Positions 8,547 through 16,844 of a DNA stretch of 64,000 nt are shown here, in pieces. The position numbers and the translations under genes were made by a program. Within the stretch, counting starts at the first letter, position 1. Every line of letters begins with the position of its first letter. The notes below the pieces were generated by a model. That model ran no database searches. It was given only the letters and a program-made list of their open reading frames with translations, and was not told the origin of the DNA. Location: NCBI GenBank assembly GCA_038135065.1, contig JAYPWI010000001.1, positions 1 through 64,000 of the forward strand. The letters run 5' to 3'. This stretch comes from JAYPWI01 sp038135065. GTDB lineage: Bacteria; Actinomycetota; Acidimicrobiia; Acidimicrobiales; Poriferisodalaceae.

Positions 8547-9454
8547 AGGGCGCCTCCTCGTTGGGGTGGATGGTTCAGGGCCCAGTGGCGGGCGATGGCC
8601 TCCCGACCGGTGATCCACACCCCGTCATGGCCGCTGACGTGGTCGAGAAACCGCAGGAGCCCGGCGAAACGGGCAGGGTGACCGATGATCCGGTTGTGCA
8701 GGCCCACCGACATCATCACCGGGGCGCGGGCCCCTTGGCGGTACAGCACGTCGAAGGCGTCGCACATCGAGGCGGCCCAGGCATCGCCGGTGGCCAAGGC
8801 CCCCAGCATCTTGGCGTCGTTGGTGGTCAGGGTGTAGGGCACGACCAACTGTGGGCTGCCCGCAACGTCGACCCAATACGGCAGCTCGTCTGCGTAGCTG
8901 TCCGAGTCGTAGAGGAAGCCGCCGTGCTCGACGAGCAGCCGACGGGTGTTGGTCGATGGGCCGTATCGGCAGTACCACCCCGCAGGGGGTGCCCCCATCG
9001 TCGACGTGATGCTGGCCACCGCTCGGGCGATCTGGTCCCGTTCCTCGTACTCGTCGAGGTCGGTGTGGTTGACCCAACGAAGTCCATGGCAGCACACGTC
9101 GTAGCCCGCGTCGACGATGGCGGTCGTGGCGGCCGGGTTGCGTTCGAGGGCCACCGCGCAGGCAAAGACGGTGAGGGGCAACTCCCGGTCCTGGAACTCA
9201 CGGTGAATGCGCCAGAAACCCACTCGGGATCCGTATTCGAACATGCCCTCGGCCGCCAGGTCACGACCGGTTACCGAGACCCCCGAATCGGTCAGGCGGT
9301 TCTCGGTGTAGCCGTCACCGTCTCCGATGGAGGGCTCGCTGCCTTCCTCGTAGTTCAGGACGAAGTTGAGGGCGAGGCGGGCACCGTCGGGCCAGCGCGG
9401 ATCGGGGAGGTGGGCCCCGTACCCCACGAAGTCCCTGGTCGGTTGCCATGTCAT
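8543..9454 (-). CDS. puuE: PuuE-type allantoinase / polysaccharide deacetylase family protein
   Basis: A 303-residue protein of the carbohydrate esterase 4 fold, related to PuuE allantoinase, which opens the allantoin ring to allantoate without classical amidohydrolase metal motifs. Diagnostic stretches are DFVGYGAHLPDPRWP near the N-terminus, NFVLNYEEGSEPSIGDGD, the GFWRIHREF segment, and CCHGLRWVNH in the core. It sits between a ureidoglycolate lyase gene (ATGA overlap, start at 9454) and an FAD oxidase. That neighbour strongly favours the allantoinase role over peptidoglycan or chitin deacetylation. Confidence 0.87.
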   Translation of the reverse strand: MTWQPTRDFVGYGAHLPDPRWPDGARLALNFVLNYEEGSEPSIGDGDGYTENRLTDSGVSVTGRDLAAEGMFEYGSRVGFWRIHREFQDRELPLTVFACAVALERNPAATTAIVDAGYDVCCHGLRWVNHTDLDEYEERDQIARAVASITSTMGAPPAGWYCRYGPSTNTRRLLVEHGGFLYDSDSYADELPYWVDVAGSPQLVVPYTLTTNDAKMLGALATGDAWAASMCDAFDVLYRQGARAPVMMSVGLHNRIIGHPARFAGLLRFLDHVSGHDGVWITGREAIARHWALNHPPQRGGAL

Positions 9455-9933
9455 GGGAGGGCCCGTTCTGCTTCGACGACCCTGACCGGGACGGGGAGGG
9501 TGCTGAACTCGTCGTCGGTTTCGTGGTCCCGGGCCATGAGCACCCAGAACGAAGCACCGGCCCCCAGCGCGGTCAGGCGGTGGTGCCAGATGCCCCGACC
9601 GATCGACACTGCGGTGTCGGGCGGGATGTCGAAGGCCCGTACGGCGGTGGGATCGAGATCGGTGGCCACCACGACCACCCAACGGACCGGCCTGGCCGGG
9701 AGGAAGGTCTGGGTGGAATGGGGGTGTCGCTCGAGGACATCGATGTGGATCGGCAGTGTGTCGGGCTCGACGGTGGTGGTCGACATCACGACCGGTCGGT
9801 CGTCCCACGACAGGGCCTCGGGGTACAAGGTGCGGCCAGGCACGGCGTCGGTTCGGATCAGGGCCCCGTAGGGGGCGAAGGCCTCGGGCTCGGCGAGCAT
9901 CGGAGTGATCTCGACGTGCGCCGGTGATGCCAT
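9451..9933 (-). CDS. allA: Ureidoglycolate lyase family protein
   Basis: A 160-residue protein of the AllA family, which splits ureidoglycolate to glyoxylate and urea at the end of purine-ring degradation. It shows the family N-terminus (FAPYGALIRTD), HPHSTQTFLP in the cupin barrel and GIWHHRLTALG with its paired histidines. It is the first gene of a string whose start and stop codons overlap by 4 nt (AllA, PuuE, FAD oxidase, helicase). No uricase, allantoicase or urease is in the window. Confidence 0.88.
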   Translation of the reverse strand: MASPAHVEITPMLAEPEAFAPYGALIRTDAVPGRTLYPEALSWDDRPVVMSTTTVEPDTLPIHIDVLERHPHSTQTFLPARPVRWVVVVATDLDPTAVRAFDIPPDTAVSIGRGIWHHRLTALGAGASFWVLMARDHETDDEFSTLPVPVRVVEAERALP

Positions 9934-9991
9934 GTGATCAGCGTAGGCGTGGCGCGGAGCGGGCGGGTCGTCGGAGCTGGCGGGTGACCGC

Positions 9992-10975
9992 TCAGCGGTT
10001 GCGCCCGGGCCAGGCCGACGGGTTCAACAGGCTGGCCGGTCGATTGCCGGCCAGGGTGGCCAACACGATCTCGCAGGCATGTTCGAAGATCCGCCGAGCG
10101 CCCGCTCCGGTGGCCGAGGCGACATGGGGGGTGACCACGACGTCATCTCGCCCCAGCAGGGGGTGGCCGCCCGGCAGGGGCTCGGGGTCGGTGACGTCGA
10201 GCCCGGCCGCCCGTACCTTGCCCCGGTCCAGGGCCTCGATGAGCGCCGTGTCGTCGACCAGGCCGCCGCGGGCGGTGTTGACCAGGTACACGCCGTCCAT
10301 CATCTGCTCGATCAGGGCAGCATCGACCAGATGATGGGTCTCGGCGGATAGGGGAGCATGGACCGAGACGACGTGCGCGCCGTCCACGGCGGCGGCCAGG
10401 GTCGGGGCTCGACGCACACCGAGGTCGGTGAACCGTTGGTCGGGCTGGTAGGGGTCGTACGCAACGACGTCCATGCCCATGGCCTTGGCCATGCCGGCTA
10501 CCCGGCCACCGATGCGGCCGACACCGATCAGGGCCAGGGTCGACCCGTCCAGCTCGAGGTGCATGTGATGGGCGAAGTAGTTGCCCTCCTGCCGCTCGAG
10601 TCGGGCCTGGCTCTCCCTGAGCCCCTTGGTGATGGCCAGGATGAGGCCCATGGCTTGCTCGGAGGTGGACACGGTGGGGGCATCGGGGGCGTTACACGCT
10701 GCGATCCCGAGTTCGGCCGCGTCGTCGAGGTCGAGGTTGTCGTAACCGATCCCGGCTCGGCAGATGACTCGGAGCCGAGGGGCCTGGTCGAACACCGAGC
10801 GGTTGTAGCGAATGGCTGCTCCCGCCACGATGCCGTCAGCCAGGTCGATCCCGCTGAGGGTGCTGCTCCCCGCCTCGATGGAGACGATGGTGGCCCGTCC
10901 CTCGAGGAGGTCACGAATGACCGGCAGGGGATGGCGATCGAACCAGATCGTGGGTAGATCTGCCGTAGTGGTCAC
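9992..10975 (-). CDS. D-isomer-specific 2-hydroxyacid dehydrogenase
   Basis: A 327-residue NAD(P)-dependent dehydrogenase reducing a 2-keto acid to the D-2-hydroxy acid or the reverse. The Rossmann motif is GVGRIGGRVAGMAKAMGMDV. The catalytic Arg lies in VNTARGGLVDD and the active-site His in TPHVASATGAG. The start is a GTG at 10975 behind GAGGAGG. It lies 58 nt upstream of allA on the same strand and could supply or remove glyoxylate or glycerate, though the substrate is not determined by sequence. It is divergent from a P450 gene. Confidence 0.9.
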   Translation of the reverse strand: MTTTADLPTIWFDRHPLPVIRDLLEGRATIVSIEAGSSTLSGIDLADGIVAGAAIRYNRSVFDQAPRLRVICRAGIGYDNLDLDDAAELGIAACNAPDAPTVSTSEQAMGLILAITKGLRESQARLERQEGNYFAHHMHLELDGSTLALIGVGRIGGRVAGMAKAMGMDVVAYDPYQPDQRFTDLGVRRAPTLAAAVDGAHVVSVHAPLSAETHHLVDAALIEQMMDGVYLVNTARGGLVDDTALIEALDRGKVRAAGLDVTDPEPLPGGHPLLGRDDVVVTPHVASATGAGARRIFEHACEIVLATLAGNRPASLLNPSAWPGRNR

Positions 10976-11033
10976 GGTGGACCTCCTCGTCGGGGTCGGA
11001 ACGTTGTCGTCGTGCCCACGCTATGACACCTCG

Positions 11034-11091
11034 GTACGCAGGGCTTCGAATCGAATACAGTTTCGAAAGGATTCGAACGGGGAGGCCGCCT
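11034..11091. promoter_or_regulatory. Triple TTCGAA repeat in P450/dehydrogenase promoter
   Basis: Three copies of the palindrome TTCGAA lie at 11045-11050, 11062-11067 and 11072-11077, spaced 17 and 10 bp apart start to start, with two further TCGAAT fragments. They end 14 nt before the P450 GTG and overlap its leader, which also contains the ribosome site GGGGAGG. Such clustering suggests an operator; the protein that would bind is unknown. Confidence 0.45.
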
Positions 11092-12381
11092 GTGAACATC
11101 GACGACGCCGTCATTCACGATCTCGCTCGCTATCGCAGCGAGGGGTATCCGTGGGCCGAATGGGACCTGTTCAGGGCCGAGGCACCCGTGTACTGGTACG
11201 AGCGGGAGGGGATCGACCCCTTCTGGAGCATCACCCGCTACGCCGATGTTCGGGCGGTCTCGGGCGACAACGACACCTTCATCAACGGAGGGGGGCGCCT
11301 GCGACTCGACCTCTCCGAGCGGGACCGCACCTTCTGGAGCAAGTACCGCCAGCGGGCCATCGACGCCGGGTGGGACCCCGACGAGCCACCGGATTTCATC
11401 TTCAAGGATCGACCCGACCACTGGGACTTCCGACGCATCGTGGCCCCCGAGTTCACCCCCAAGGCCATGCGCCGACGGGAAGAGGGTCTGCTGCGCCACA
11501 CCACCGAGTTCACCGAGCAGTTCGTCGACACCCTGCACCGTGACGGCACGGCGGACTTGGTGGAGGATCTGGCCGTCAAGCTGCCCCTGGCCACCATCTG
11601 CGAGATGTTTGGCGTGTCATCCGAGACGTGGGCCGACGTCCATCGCTGGACGGCGAACCTGTTCAACGATCCAGAACTCATCCGCTTCGTTCGGCCCGGC
11701 GAGTCGTTCCGTGACATGCGGCGCCGCCAGCAGATCGAGTTCCACGAATGGATCGACGAGCTGATCGCGCGGCGAAGGGCAGAGGGAGCCACCGGGCCCG
11801 ACCTGGTGAGCGTCCTTCTCCGGGGGGAGGTGGATGGGCAGCCGCTGACCGCGCAGCAGCTGGTCGGCTTCATCCGGGTGCTGATCGCAGCGGGGAACGA
11901 GACGACCCGCAACGCGTCGACCGGGGGGATGATCGCCCTGCTCGAACACCCCGAACAGCTCGATTTCCTGGCCGAGCGGGCCGATGACGCCGAGGTGATC
12001 GAGACCGCAGTGGAGGAGATCCTCCGCTGGACCTCTCCCGTGATCCAGTTCGCCCGGACCTGTACGCGGGACACCGAGATCGGGGGCCAGCTCATCAAGG
12101 CCGGAGACCAGGTCGGTATCTGGCACGCCTCAGCGAACCGGGACGAGCGCCAGTTCCCCGACCCCTACCGCTTCGACGTGACCAGGACCCCCAACGATCA
12201 CATGGCCTTCGGGCATGGTGCCCATTTCTGTCTCGGTACCCATCTGGCCCGATGGGAACTGCGGTCGTTCTTCGCCTCGGTGGTACCGGTGTTGCCCGGG
12301 CTTCGACTGGAAGGGGACATTCTGCGCCTCGGCCATCTCCACGTCGGACCCATCCAGCGCCAGATGGTGGTTGCCGCCTAG
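11092..12381 (+). CDS. Cytochrome P450
   Basis: A soluble bacterial P450 monooxygenase of 429 residues. Visible are the I-helix oxygen-binding motif AGNETTR, the K-helix ExxR (EEILRW), and the heme loop FGHGAHFCLGTHLA with the axial Cys380. The start is a GTG at 11092 after GGGGAGG; the longer frame back to 11023 runs through the repeat-containing promoter and is rejected. The substrate is unknown. No ferredoxin or reductase gene adjoins, so its redox partners are encoded elsewhere. Confidence 0.94.
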   Translation: MNIDDAVIHDLARYRSEGYPWAEWDLFRAEAPVYWYEREGIDPFWSITRYADVRAVSGDNDTFINGGGRLRLDLSERDRTFWSKYRQRAIDAGWDPDEPPDFIFKDRPDHWDFRRIVAPEFTPKAMRRREEGLLRHTTEFTEQFVDTLHRDGTADLVEDLAVKLPLATICEMFGVSSETWADVHRWTANLFNDPELIRFVRPGESFRDMRRRQQIEFHEWIDELIARRRAEGATGPDLVSVLLRGEVDGQPLTAQQLVGFIRVLIAAGNETTRNASTGGMIALLEHPEQLDFLAERADDAEVIETAVEEILRWTSPVIQFARTCTRDTEIGGQLIKAGDQVGIWHASANRDERQFPDPYRFDVTRTPNDHMAFGHGAHFCLGTHLARWELRSFFASVVPVLPGLRLEGDILRLGHLHVGPIQRQMVVAA

Positions 12382-12386
12382 GGGGC

Positions 12387-13226
12387 CTAGGGGAAGGCCA
12401 GGATCAGGGCTGGCCAGTCGTCCTCAGGGGCGTCGCAGACGATCGTGCCCACCAACTCGAGCGGCCGACAGGCGTCGACCACCCTGCCGATCTGGTCGTG
12501 GAGCACGCCGGCCAGGATCAGACGCCCACCGGGCCGCAGGTGGGCTGCCAGCTGCGGCCCCAGTTCGGTGAGGGCTGCGACTCCGATGTTGGCCGCGACG
12601 ATGTCGTAGGTGCCGGGAACGTCGGCCAGGGGAGTGGTGGCAGCCCACACCATCTCGGCCACCCCGTTGCGGTGAGCGTTCGCTTCGGTGATGGACGGGG
12701 CTGCGGGATCGATGTCGATGCCCACCACCTCGGTCGCCCCGAGCCGGGCTGCGGCAACGCTGAGGACACCGGAGCCGCAGCCGACGTCGAGGACCCGCTC
12801 ACCACCCTCCAGGGTCCGTTCGAGGGCGGCCAGCACGGCCCGGGTCGACGGGTGGGAGCCTGAGCCGAACGTGCGACCAGGCTCGATGTGCAACACCAGG
12901 TCAACCGGTTGCACGTCGTAGGCCACCCAGGTCGGGCGTACGACGATGCGGTGACCTGCCCGGTGCCAGGTCGCATGCTCCCGCCACAGGTCGAGGTAGT
13001 CGCCACCCCCGAGTTCCTCGAGCACCGTGTAGCGACCGAGTGATCCGGCGGCTCGGTCTGCGGCGATGGCCGAGGAGAACCCGGCCAACAGCACCACCGT
13101 GTCGCCCTCATCGCGCTCCTCGATGCCGAGGCAACCCAGGTCCCACAACTGACCGCTCACCAGGTCGGCCTCGTCAGCCTCGACCACCACCTGGAGCCGG
13201 GCTGGTTCCTTGCTCAGTTCGCCCAC
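12387..13226 (-). CDS. prmA: Ribosomal protein L11 methyltransferase-like
   Basis: A SAM-dependent methyltransferase of the PrmA family, 279 residues. It has the PrmA N-terminal substrate region (EEGDTVVLLAGF-like), the diagnostic GRTFGSGSHPSTR, and the SAM motif VLDVGCGSGVLSVAAARLGA followed by VGIDIDP and ANIGVAAL. In other bacteria PrmA trimethylates L11. I chose the GTG at 13226, 8 nt after a minus-strand TAGCGT. Its promoter palindrome is shared with the divergent SMP-30 gene. Confidence 0.88.
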   Translation of the reverse strand: MGELSKEPARLQVVVEADEADLVSGQLWDLGCLGIEERDEGDTVVLLAGFSSAIAADRAAGSLGRYTVLEELGGGDYLDLWREHATWHRAGHRIVVRPTWVAYDVQPVDLVLHIEPGRTFGSGSHPSTRAVLAALERTLEGGERVLDVGCGSGVLSVAAARLGATEVVGIDIDPAAPSITEANAHRNGVAEMVWAATTPLADVPGTYDIVAANIGVAALTELGPQLAAHLRPGGRLILAGVLHDQIGRVVDACRPLELVGTIVCDAPEDDWPALILAFP

Positions 13227-13233
13227 TGATCGA

Positions 13234-13245
13234 GACGCTAGCGTC
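13234..13245. promoter_or_regulatory. Shared bidirectional -10 palindrome
   Basis: The 12-bp palindrome GACGCTAGCGTC contains TAGCGT on the plus strand (13239-13244) and TAGCGT on the minus strand (13240-13235). The two -10 boxes overlap face to face. The plus one serves the SMP-30 gene with a 22-nt leader; the minus one lies 8 nt before the prmA GTG. Confidence 0.45.
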
Positions 13246-13266
13246 AGTTGCGGGAGGGGCGGCACG

Positions 13267-14109
13267 ATGACGACGACCGAGGTCCTGTTGACCGGACTGC
13301 ATTTCGGAGAGGGGCCGAGGTGGCACCAGGATCGGCTGTGGTTCTCCGACTTCTACCGCCACGGCATCTTCACCGTCGACCTCGACGGCACCGAAACGCC
13401 GATGCTGGACGTGCCCACTCAGCCCAGTGGTCTGGGCTGGCTGCCCGATGGGGATCTGCTCTTCGTGTCGATGCTCGATCGGGTGCTCCGTCGCCAGGGG
13501 GCTGACGGAACGGTCTCGGTGTACGCAGACCTGTCGGGGGTCGCCCCCGGACCATGCAACGACATGGTGGTCGCCGCCGACGGCACGGCCTACGTCGGCA
13601 ACTTCGGCTTCGACCGCAACGCCGGTGAGGACTATCGGTCGACCGCCCTGGCCATCGTCGATCCTGATGGCTCGGTGCGACGTGGTCCGGACGAGTTGGA
13701 ATTTCCCAACGGCACCGTCATCAGTCCCGATGGTCGCCAACTCGTCATCGCCGAGTCGTTCGCCAACCGCCTGAGCGCATTCACCGTGGAGCCGGATGGA
13801 TCACTCAGCGACCGACGTCTCTTCGCCGACCTGGGCTCCCGGGTTCCCGACGGCATCTGCCTCGATGCCGACGGCGGGGTCTGGGTGGCCGACCCCCGCA
13901 ACGCGTCCTGCTTCCGGGTGGTCGATGGAGGAGAGGTGACCCATCACATCGACCTCGAGATGAACTGCTTCGCATGCATGCTGGGGGGAAGCGACCGACG
14001 CACCCTGTTCATGATCACTGCGCCGACCTCGGGTTCTGCCGCCGAGGACAACCCCGCGGGTCGGGTCGAGGTCGCAACGGTGGACATCCCCGGAGCCGGC
14101 CTGCCCTGA
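13267..14109 (+). CDS. SMP-30/gluconolactonase/LRE family lactonase
   Basis: A 280-residue six-bladed beta-propeller hydrolase that probably opens a sugar or other lactone using one divalent metal. Family features include the N-terminal GLHFGEGPRWHQDRLWFSD with the metal-binding Glu, CNDMVVAADGTAYVGNFGF with the Asn ligand, and SRVPDGICLDADGGVWVAD with the catalytic Asp. The ATG at 13267 follows GGGAGGGG. The specific lactone is unknown. It shares a promoter palindrome with prmA, with no evident pathway link. Confidence 0.9.
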   Translation: MTTTEVLLTGLHFGEGPRWHQDRLWFSDFYRHGIFTVDLDGTETPMLDVPTQPSGLGWLPDGDLLFVSMLDRVLRRQGADGTVSVYADLSGVAPGPCNDMVVAADGTAYVGNFGFDRNAGEDYRSTALAIVDPDGSVRRGPDELEFPNGTVISPDGRQLVIAESFANRLSAFTVEPDGSLSDRRLFADLGSRVPDGICLDADGGVWVADPRNASCFRVVDGGEVTHHIDLEMNCFACMLGGSDRRTLFMITAPTSGSAAEDNPAGRVEVATVDIPGAGLP

Positions 14110-14143
14110 TCGGCCCGACGGGGCCGGGGTCGCCACACCGGCG

Positions 14144-15124
14144 TCAGTACACGAGGGGATTGTCCGAGCTCCAGCCGAGTGGGTCCTCGCTGATGTCGAA
14201 GCTGACCTCTCGCCAGGTGACCGAGATCGATTGACCCGTCGTCGCGTCGCCCTCTGCTGGGTCGACCATCAGTTCGAACATGCCGTCGTCGGTCTCTTCG
14301 GGTGGCCGCGACATCAAGGCCATGAACGCCTCGGCCATCTCGTGGGGTTCGAGCATGCGGGGCTGCCACCGTCCGAAGACCCGCTCGTTGTCGGCGTAGT
14401 CGCTGGTCATCGAGGTCCGGATGAAGGGGAACATGAGCGAGAAACACCGCACCTGGTCGGCGTGACGGCCCAGGTTGACCTTGAGGACCCTGGGCAACTG
14501 CAGGACGGCCCAGTTGCCGATCACATAGCCGGGCACCGAGACCCCCGGGTCGATGGCTTGGCGGCTCGAGACATAGACGAACGAGATCGGGCGTTCGTGG
14601 TACACGGCCTCACCCGCCCACAGGTGGGTGGTGGCCAGGAACCCGTCGATCTTGGTGTCGAGGACCAGGCGAGACTCGTCGAGGTTGTCGAGGAAATGCT
14701 GGCGAACCCGGGCCCGGCGGACGGCCTGTGGCTCTCCGTCGATCTCCCGCAACGCCCGGCCGAAGCTGTACCCGGACTCCGACAGGCCGCTGTTGCAGAT
14801 CACCAGATCGGGGGGCAGGCCGCCCATCTGTTCGATGACGTAGGAACGGCTGGCCCACAGGTCGCGCATGTTGGTCACATCAGCCTGGACGGGGAAGGCG
14901 TTCACTCCTCGAGCGCGCAGCTCGTAGACCAGGTCGAAGCCGTCCTCGTGGCTGCGATGGAAATGGACCCCCACACTGTGGGCGCCGTTGAGTCCCGCGC
15001 ACAGGGCGAAGGCCTGACCGATACCGCCGTCCTTTCCGGCTCCCGTGATCAGGACCCGTTTACCGTCCATCGCGTCCGGAAACTGGGGAAACGAGAACGA
15101 ATCGGTGGGGGCGGTGTAGGTCAT
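14144..15124 (-). CDS. SDR family oxidoreductase
   Basis: A 326-residue NAD(P)-dependent short-chain dehydrogenase, longer than the usual 250. The cofactor motif is RVLITGAGKDGGIGQAFALC. An NSG stretch replaces the common NAG (DLVICNSGLSES). The catalytic region SFVYVSSRQAIDPGVSVPGY supplies the Ser, although the usual YxxxK motif is not in its classical form, so activity may be altered. It is the last gene of the minus-strand operon containing the UGSC selenoprotein. A TTACC/GGTAA palindrome lies about 65 bp upstream, inside the end of the maoC gene. Confidence 0.8.
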   Translation of the reverse strand: MTYTAPTDSFSFPQFPDAMDGKRVLITGAGKDGGIGQAFALCAGLNGAHSVGVHFHRSHEDGFDLVYELRARGVNAFPVQADVTNMRDLWASRSYVIEQMGGLPPDLVICNSGLSESGYSFGRALREIDGEPQAVRRARVRQHFLDNLDESRLVLDTKIDGFLATTHLWAGEAVYHERPISFVYVSSRQAIDPGVSVPGYVIGNWAVLQLPRVLKVNLGRHADQVRCFSLMFPFIRTSMTSDYADNERVFGRWQPRMLEPHEMAEAFMALMSRPPEETDDGMFELMVDPAEGDATTGQSISVTWREVSFDISEDPLGWSSDNPLVY

Positions 15125-15190
15125 GGCCGACCTCTGTGTCGGGTGGAGGGCTGGGGCGAGGTCCCCGGTCGGGGCGCGTCCTGAGCTAAC

Positions 15191-15204
15191 TTACCCGTCG
15201 GTAA
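15191..15204. promoter_or_regulatory. TTACC-N4-GGTAA palindrome inside the end of maoC
   Basis: TTACC (15191-15195) and GGTAA (15200-15204) form an inverted repeat separated by CGTC. It consists of the last four codons plus stop of maoC and sits about 65 bp upstream of the SDR start. The shape resembles TetR-family operators of fatty-acid genes; that comparison is from general knowledge. Confidence 0.4.
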
Positions 15205-15673
15205 CCGGCTGCTTCCACATCAGGGCATTCCGCCGCATGGTGGCCACCAGCACGTCGTTCTGGTTGTGGCCCCGATGTTCGAACAACACGATCCCCTGAT
15301 CGTCCCGGCTCTTGGACTCCCGAACCGAGATCACCTCACTCTCCACCCGGATGGTGTCGCCGTGGAACACGGGGGCGGGGAAGTTCATCGCTTCGAATCC
15401 AAGGTTGGCCACCGTGGTGCCATGGGTGGTCTCGTGCACCGAGATGCCCACCACCAAGGCCGCAGTGAACATCGAGTTCACCAATGGCTGTCCGAATTGG
15501 GTCTGGGTCGCTGCGTAGTCGAAGTCGAGGTGCAGGGCGGCGGGGTTCATGGTCATGGTGGTGAACAGGATGTTGTCGGTCTCGGTCACCGTCCTCCGCA
15601 GACGGTGACGGATCACCAGTCCGGGGGTCAGTTCCTCGAACCACAGCCCACCATGGGGTCGGTCGTCGCTCAT
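15191..15673 (-). CDS. MaoC-like (hotdog-fold) dehydratase
   Basis: A 160-residue hotdog-fold protein of the MaoC/(R)-enoyl-CoA hydratase group. The family N-terminus is clear (FEELTPGLVIRHRLRRTVTE), followed by NPAALHLDFDYA where the hydratase Asp and His usually lie, and a GDTIRVESEVISVRESKS strand. It starts at the ATG at 15673 behind AAGGAGC. It probably hydrates an acyl-CoA or related thioester. It lies 70 nt downstream of the UGSC partner gene and before the SDR, and may belong to the same transcript. Confidence 0.85.
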   Translation of the reverse strand: MSDDRPHGGLWFEELTPGLVIRHRLRRTVTETDNILFTTMTMNPAALHLDFDYAATQTQFGQPLVNSMFTAALVVGISVHETTHGTTVANLGFEAMNFPAPVFHGDTIRVESEVISVRESKSRDDQGIVLFEHRGHNQNDVLVATMRRNALMWKQPVTDG

Positions 15674-15731
15674 CGATGGTGCTCCTTGTGCGGGGGTTGT
15701 GGGTGGTCGATGTGGGTTGCGGGTGAGAGGT

Positions 15732-15759
15732 ACATACCCGGGATCACATACCCGGGATC
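15732..15759. repeat. Tandem 14-bp duplication at a gene end
   Basis: ACATACCCGGGATC is repeated twice head to tail. One copy encodes the final residues (EIPGM) and part of the stop region of the minus-strand gene ending at 15744, and the other lies just past its stop. Each contains the palindrome CCCGGG. It looks like a local slippage duplication. Confidence 0.6.
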
Positions 15760-16844
15760 TCACAGGCCTGGTCGAGCTCGATCTCGGCGTGGACGACCCC
15801 GTTGCGGTGGGGCCCTGCACACCACGAGGGGGTCACCATCGAGTAGAGCCCCGAGCCCCCGGCCTGGAAGACCACTACCCGCGAGGGGTCGTCCAGCACA
15901 TGGACGAGCTCCTCGTCGGCTCGGTCTGAGCGGGTGGCGAAGGCCGACCCGATGCGCCGGAGGGTGCCCACCGAGATGGTGGCCCGACGGCACAGCTCGG
16001 CTTGGACGTCCTCCCTGCTCAGACCGGCTCGACGAATGACCTCGGCGTGGTCCGGGTTGAGGATGACGGCTACCCCTCCACCCCGCAGATGGGCGTTGTT
16101 GCTGCCCGGGTTGGCCATCACCATGGCCAGCACCTCGAGGAGTCGGCTCACCGACTCCGGGTCGTCGGCATCACCGCTGAACATGGTCGAGTGGGGGGCC
16201 TCAGTGCCCAGCACGACGACGGCGCTCTGGTCCTCGGTGTAGCCGAAGGTGGTGTGGAGCCCGGGAAACGGTCCGGTCTCGGTGTCCTCGGCCAAGCAGA
16301 AGGTGAACTTGCCTGGGTGGCCGTGCAGAGCCATGTCCGACACCCCGGGGCGGGCTCCACCGATGTTGATCATGGCCAGGCGCAGGGCGCGTCCGATGGT
16401 GGCGTTGGCCCGGTGACCGGGCCCCATGGCCCCGAACCCCGACGCAACCCCGCAGGCCAGCCGGGCCGGACCGCACACCACGACCAACGGGGCGATGCAG
16501 TGGGTCGTGCTCTGGACCTCGGTGAGGTCGAACTCCGGTTGGCATACCGCTCGGACCGCCGCGACGACGATCGGGGCGTGGTCGGGCAGGCATCCCGCCA
16601 TGACCGCAGCGACGCAGACCTGACGCACGGTGGCCGCCCCGAACATGGGCCCCATGACCCCCAACAGGCCATCGGCGTCGAGCCCGGTGGCCAGCACCAT
16701 GCGTTCGACCCGCTCGGGGGTGGGGATCACCACGGGAAGGCCGTCGGTGCAGCCCATCTCATGGAGCCGCTCCTGGGCCGTCTCCTCGGTGGCGGCCTGC
16801 AGCAGAGGGGCGCCCGCGATGCGGTCGGCGGTGAGCCCGGTCAT
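15744..16844 (-). CDS. Conserved protein of unknown function coupled to the UGSC selenoprotein
   Basis: A 366-residue cytoplasmic-looking protein with no recognised catalytic motif. The N-terminal MGCTDGLPVVIPTPERVERM and the Gly/Cys-rich core (FGAATVRQVCVAAVMAGCLP, THCIAPLVVVCGP, GFGAMGPGHRANATIGRAL) look strongly conserved. There is also MALHGHPGKFTFCLAEDTE. Several cysteines (in MGC, QVC, AGC, AVC, THC, VCGP, FCLAE) could be redox or metal ligands. Its ATG overlaps the stop of the UGSC gene (ATGA), so the two are almost certainly co-translated and probably act together. I recall the pairing with UGSC proteins in other genomes but cannot check it here. The reaction is unknown. Confidence 0.75.
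   Translation of the reverse strand: MTGLTADRIAGAPLLQAATEETAQERLHEMGCTDGLPVVIPTPERVERMVLATGLDADGLLGVMGPMFGAATVRQVCVAAVMAGCLPDHAPIVVAAVRAVCQPEFDLTEVQSTTHCIAPLVVVCGPARLACGVASGFGAMGPGHRANATIGRALRLAMINIGGARPGVSDMALHGHPGKFTFCLAEDTETGPFPGLHTTFGYTEDQSAVVVLGTEAPHSTMFSGDADDPESVSRLLEVLAMVMANPGSNNAHLRGGGVAVILNPDHAEVIRRAGLSREDVQAELCRRATISVGTLRRIGSAFATRSDRADEELVHVLDDPSRVVVFQAGGSGLYSMVTPSWCAGPHRNGVVHAEIELDQACEIPGM

Noticed and set aside
11045..11077. LexA (SOS) box
   Set aside because: The TTCGAA copies are contiguous palindromes, not the spaced CGAAC-N4-GTTCG form.
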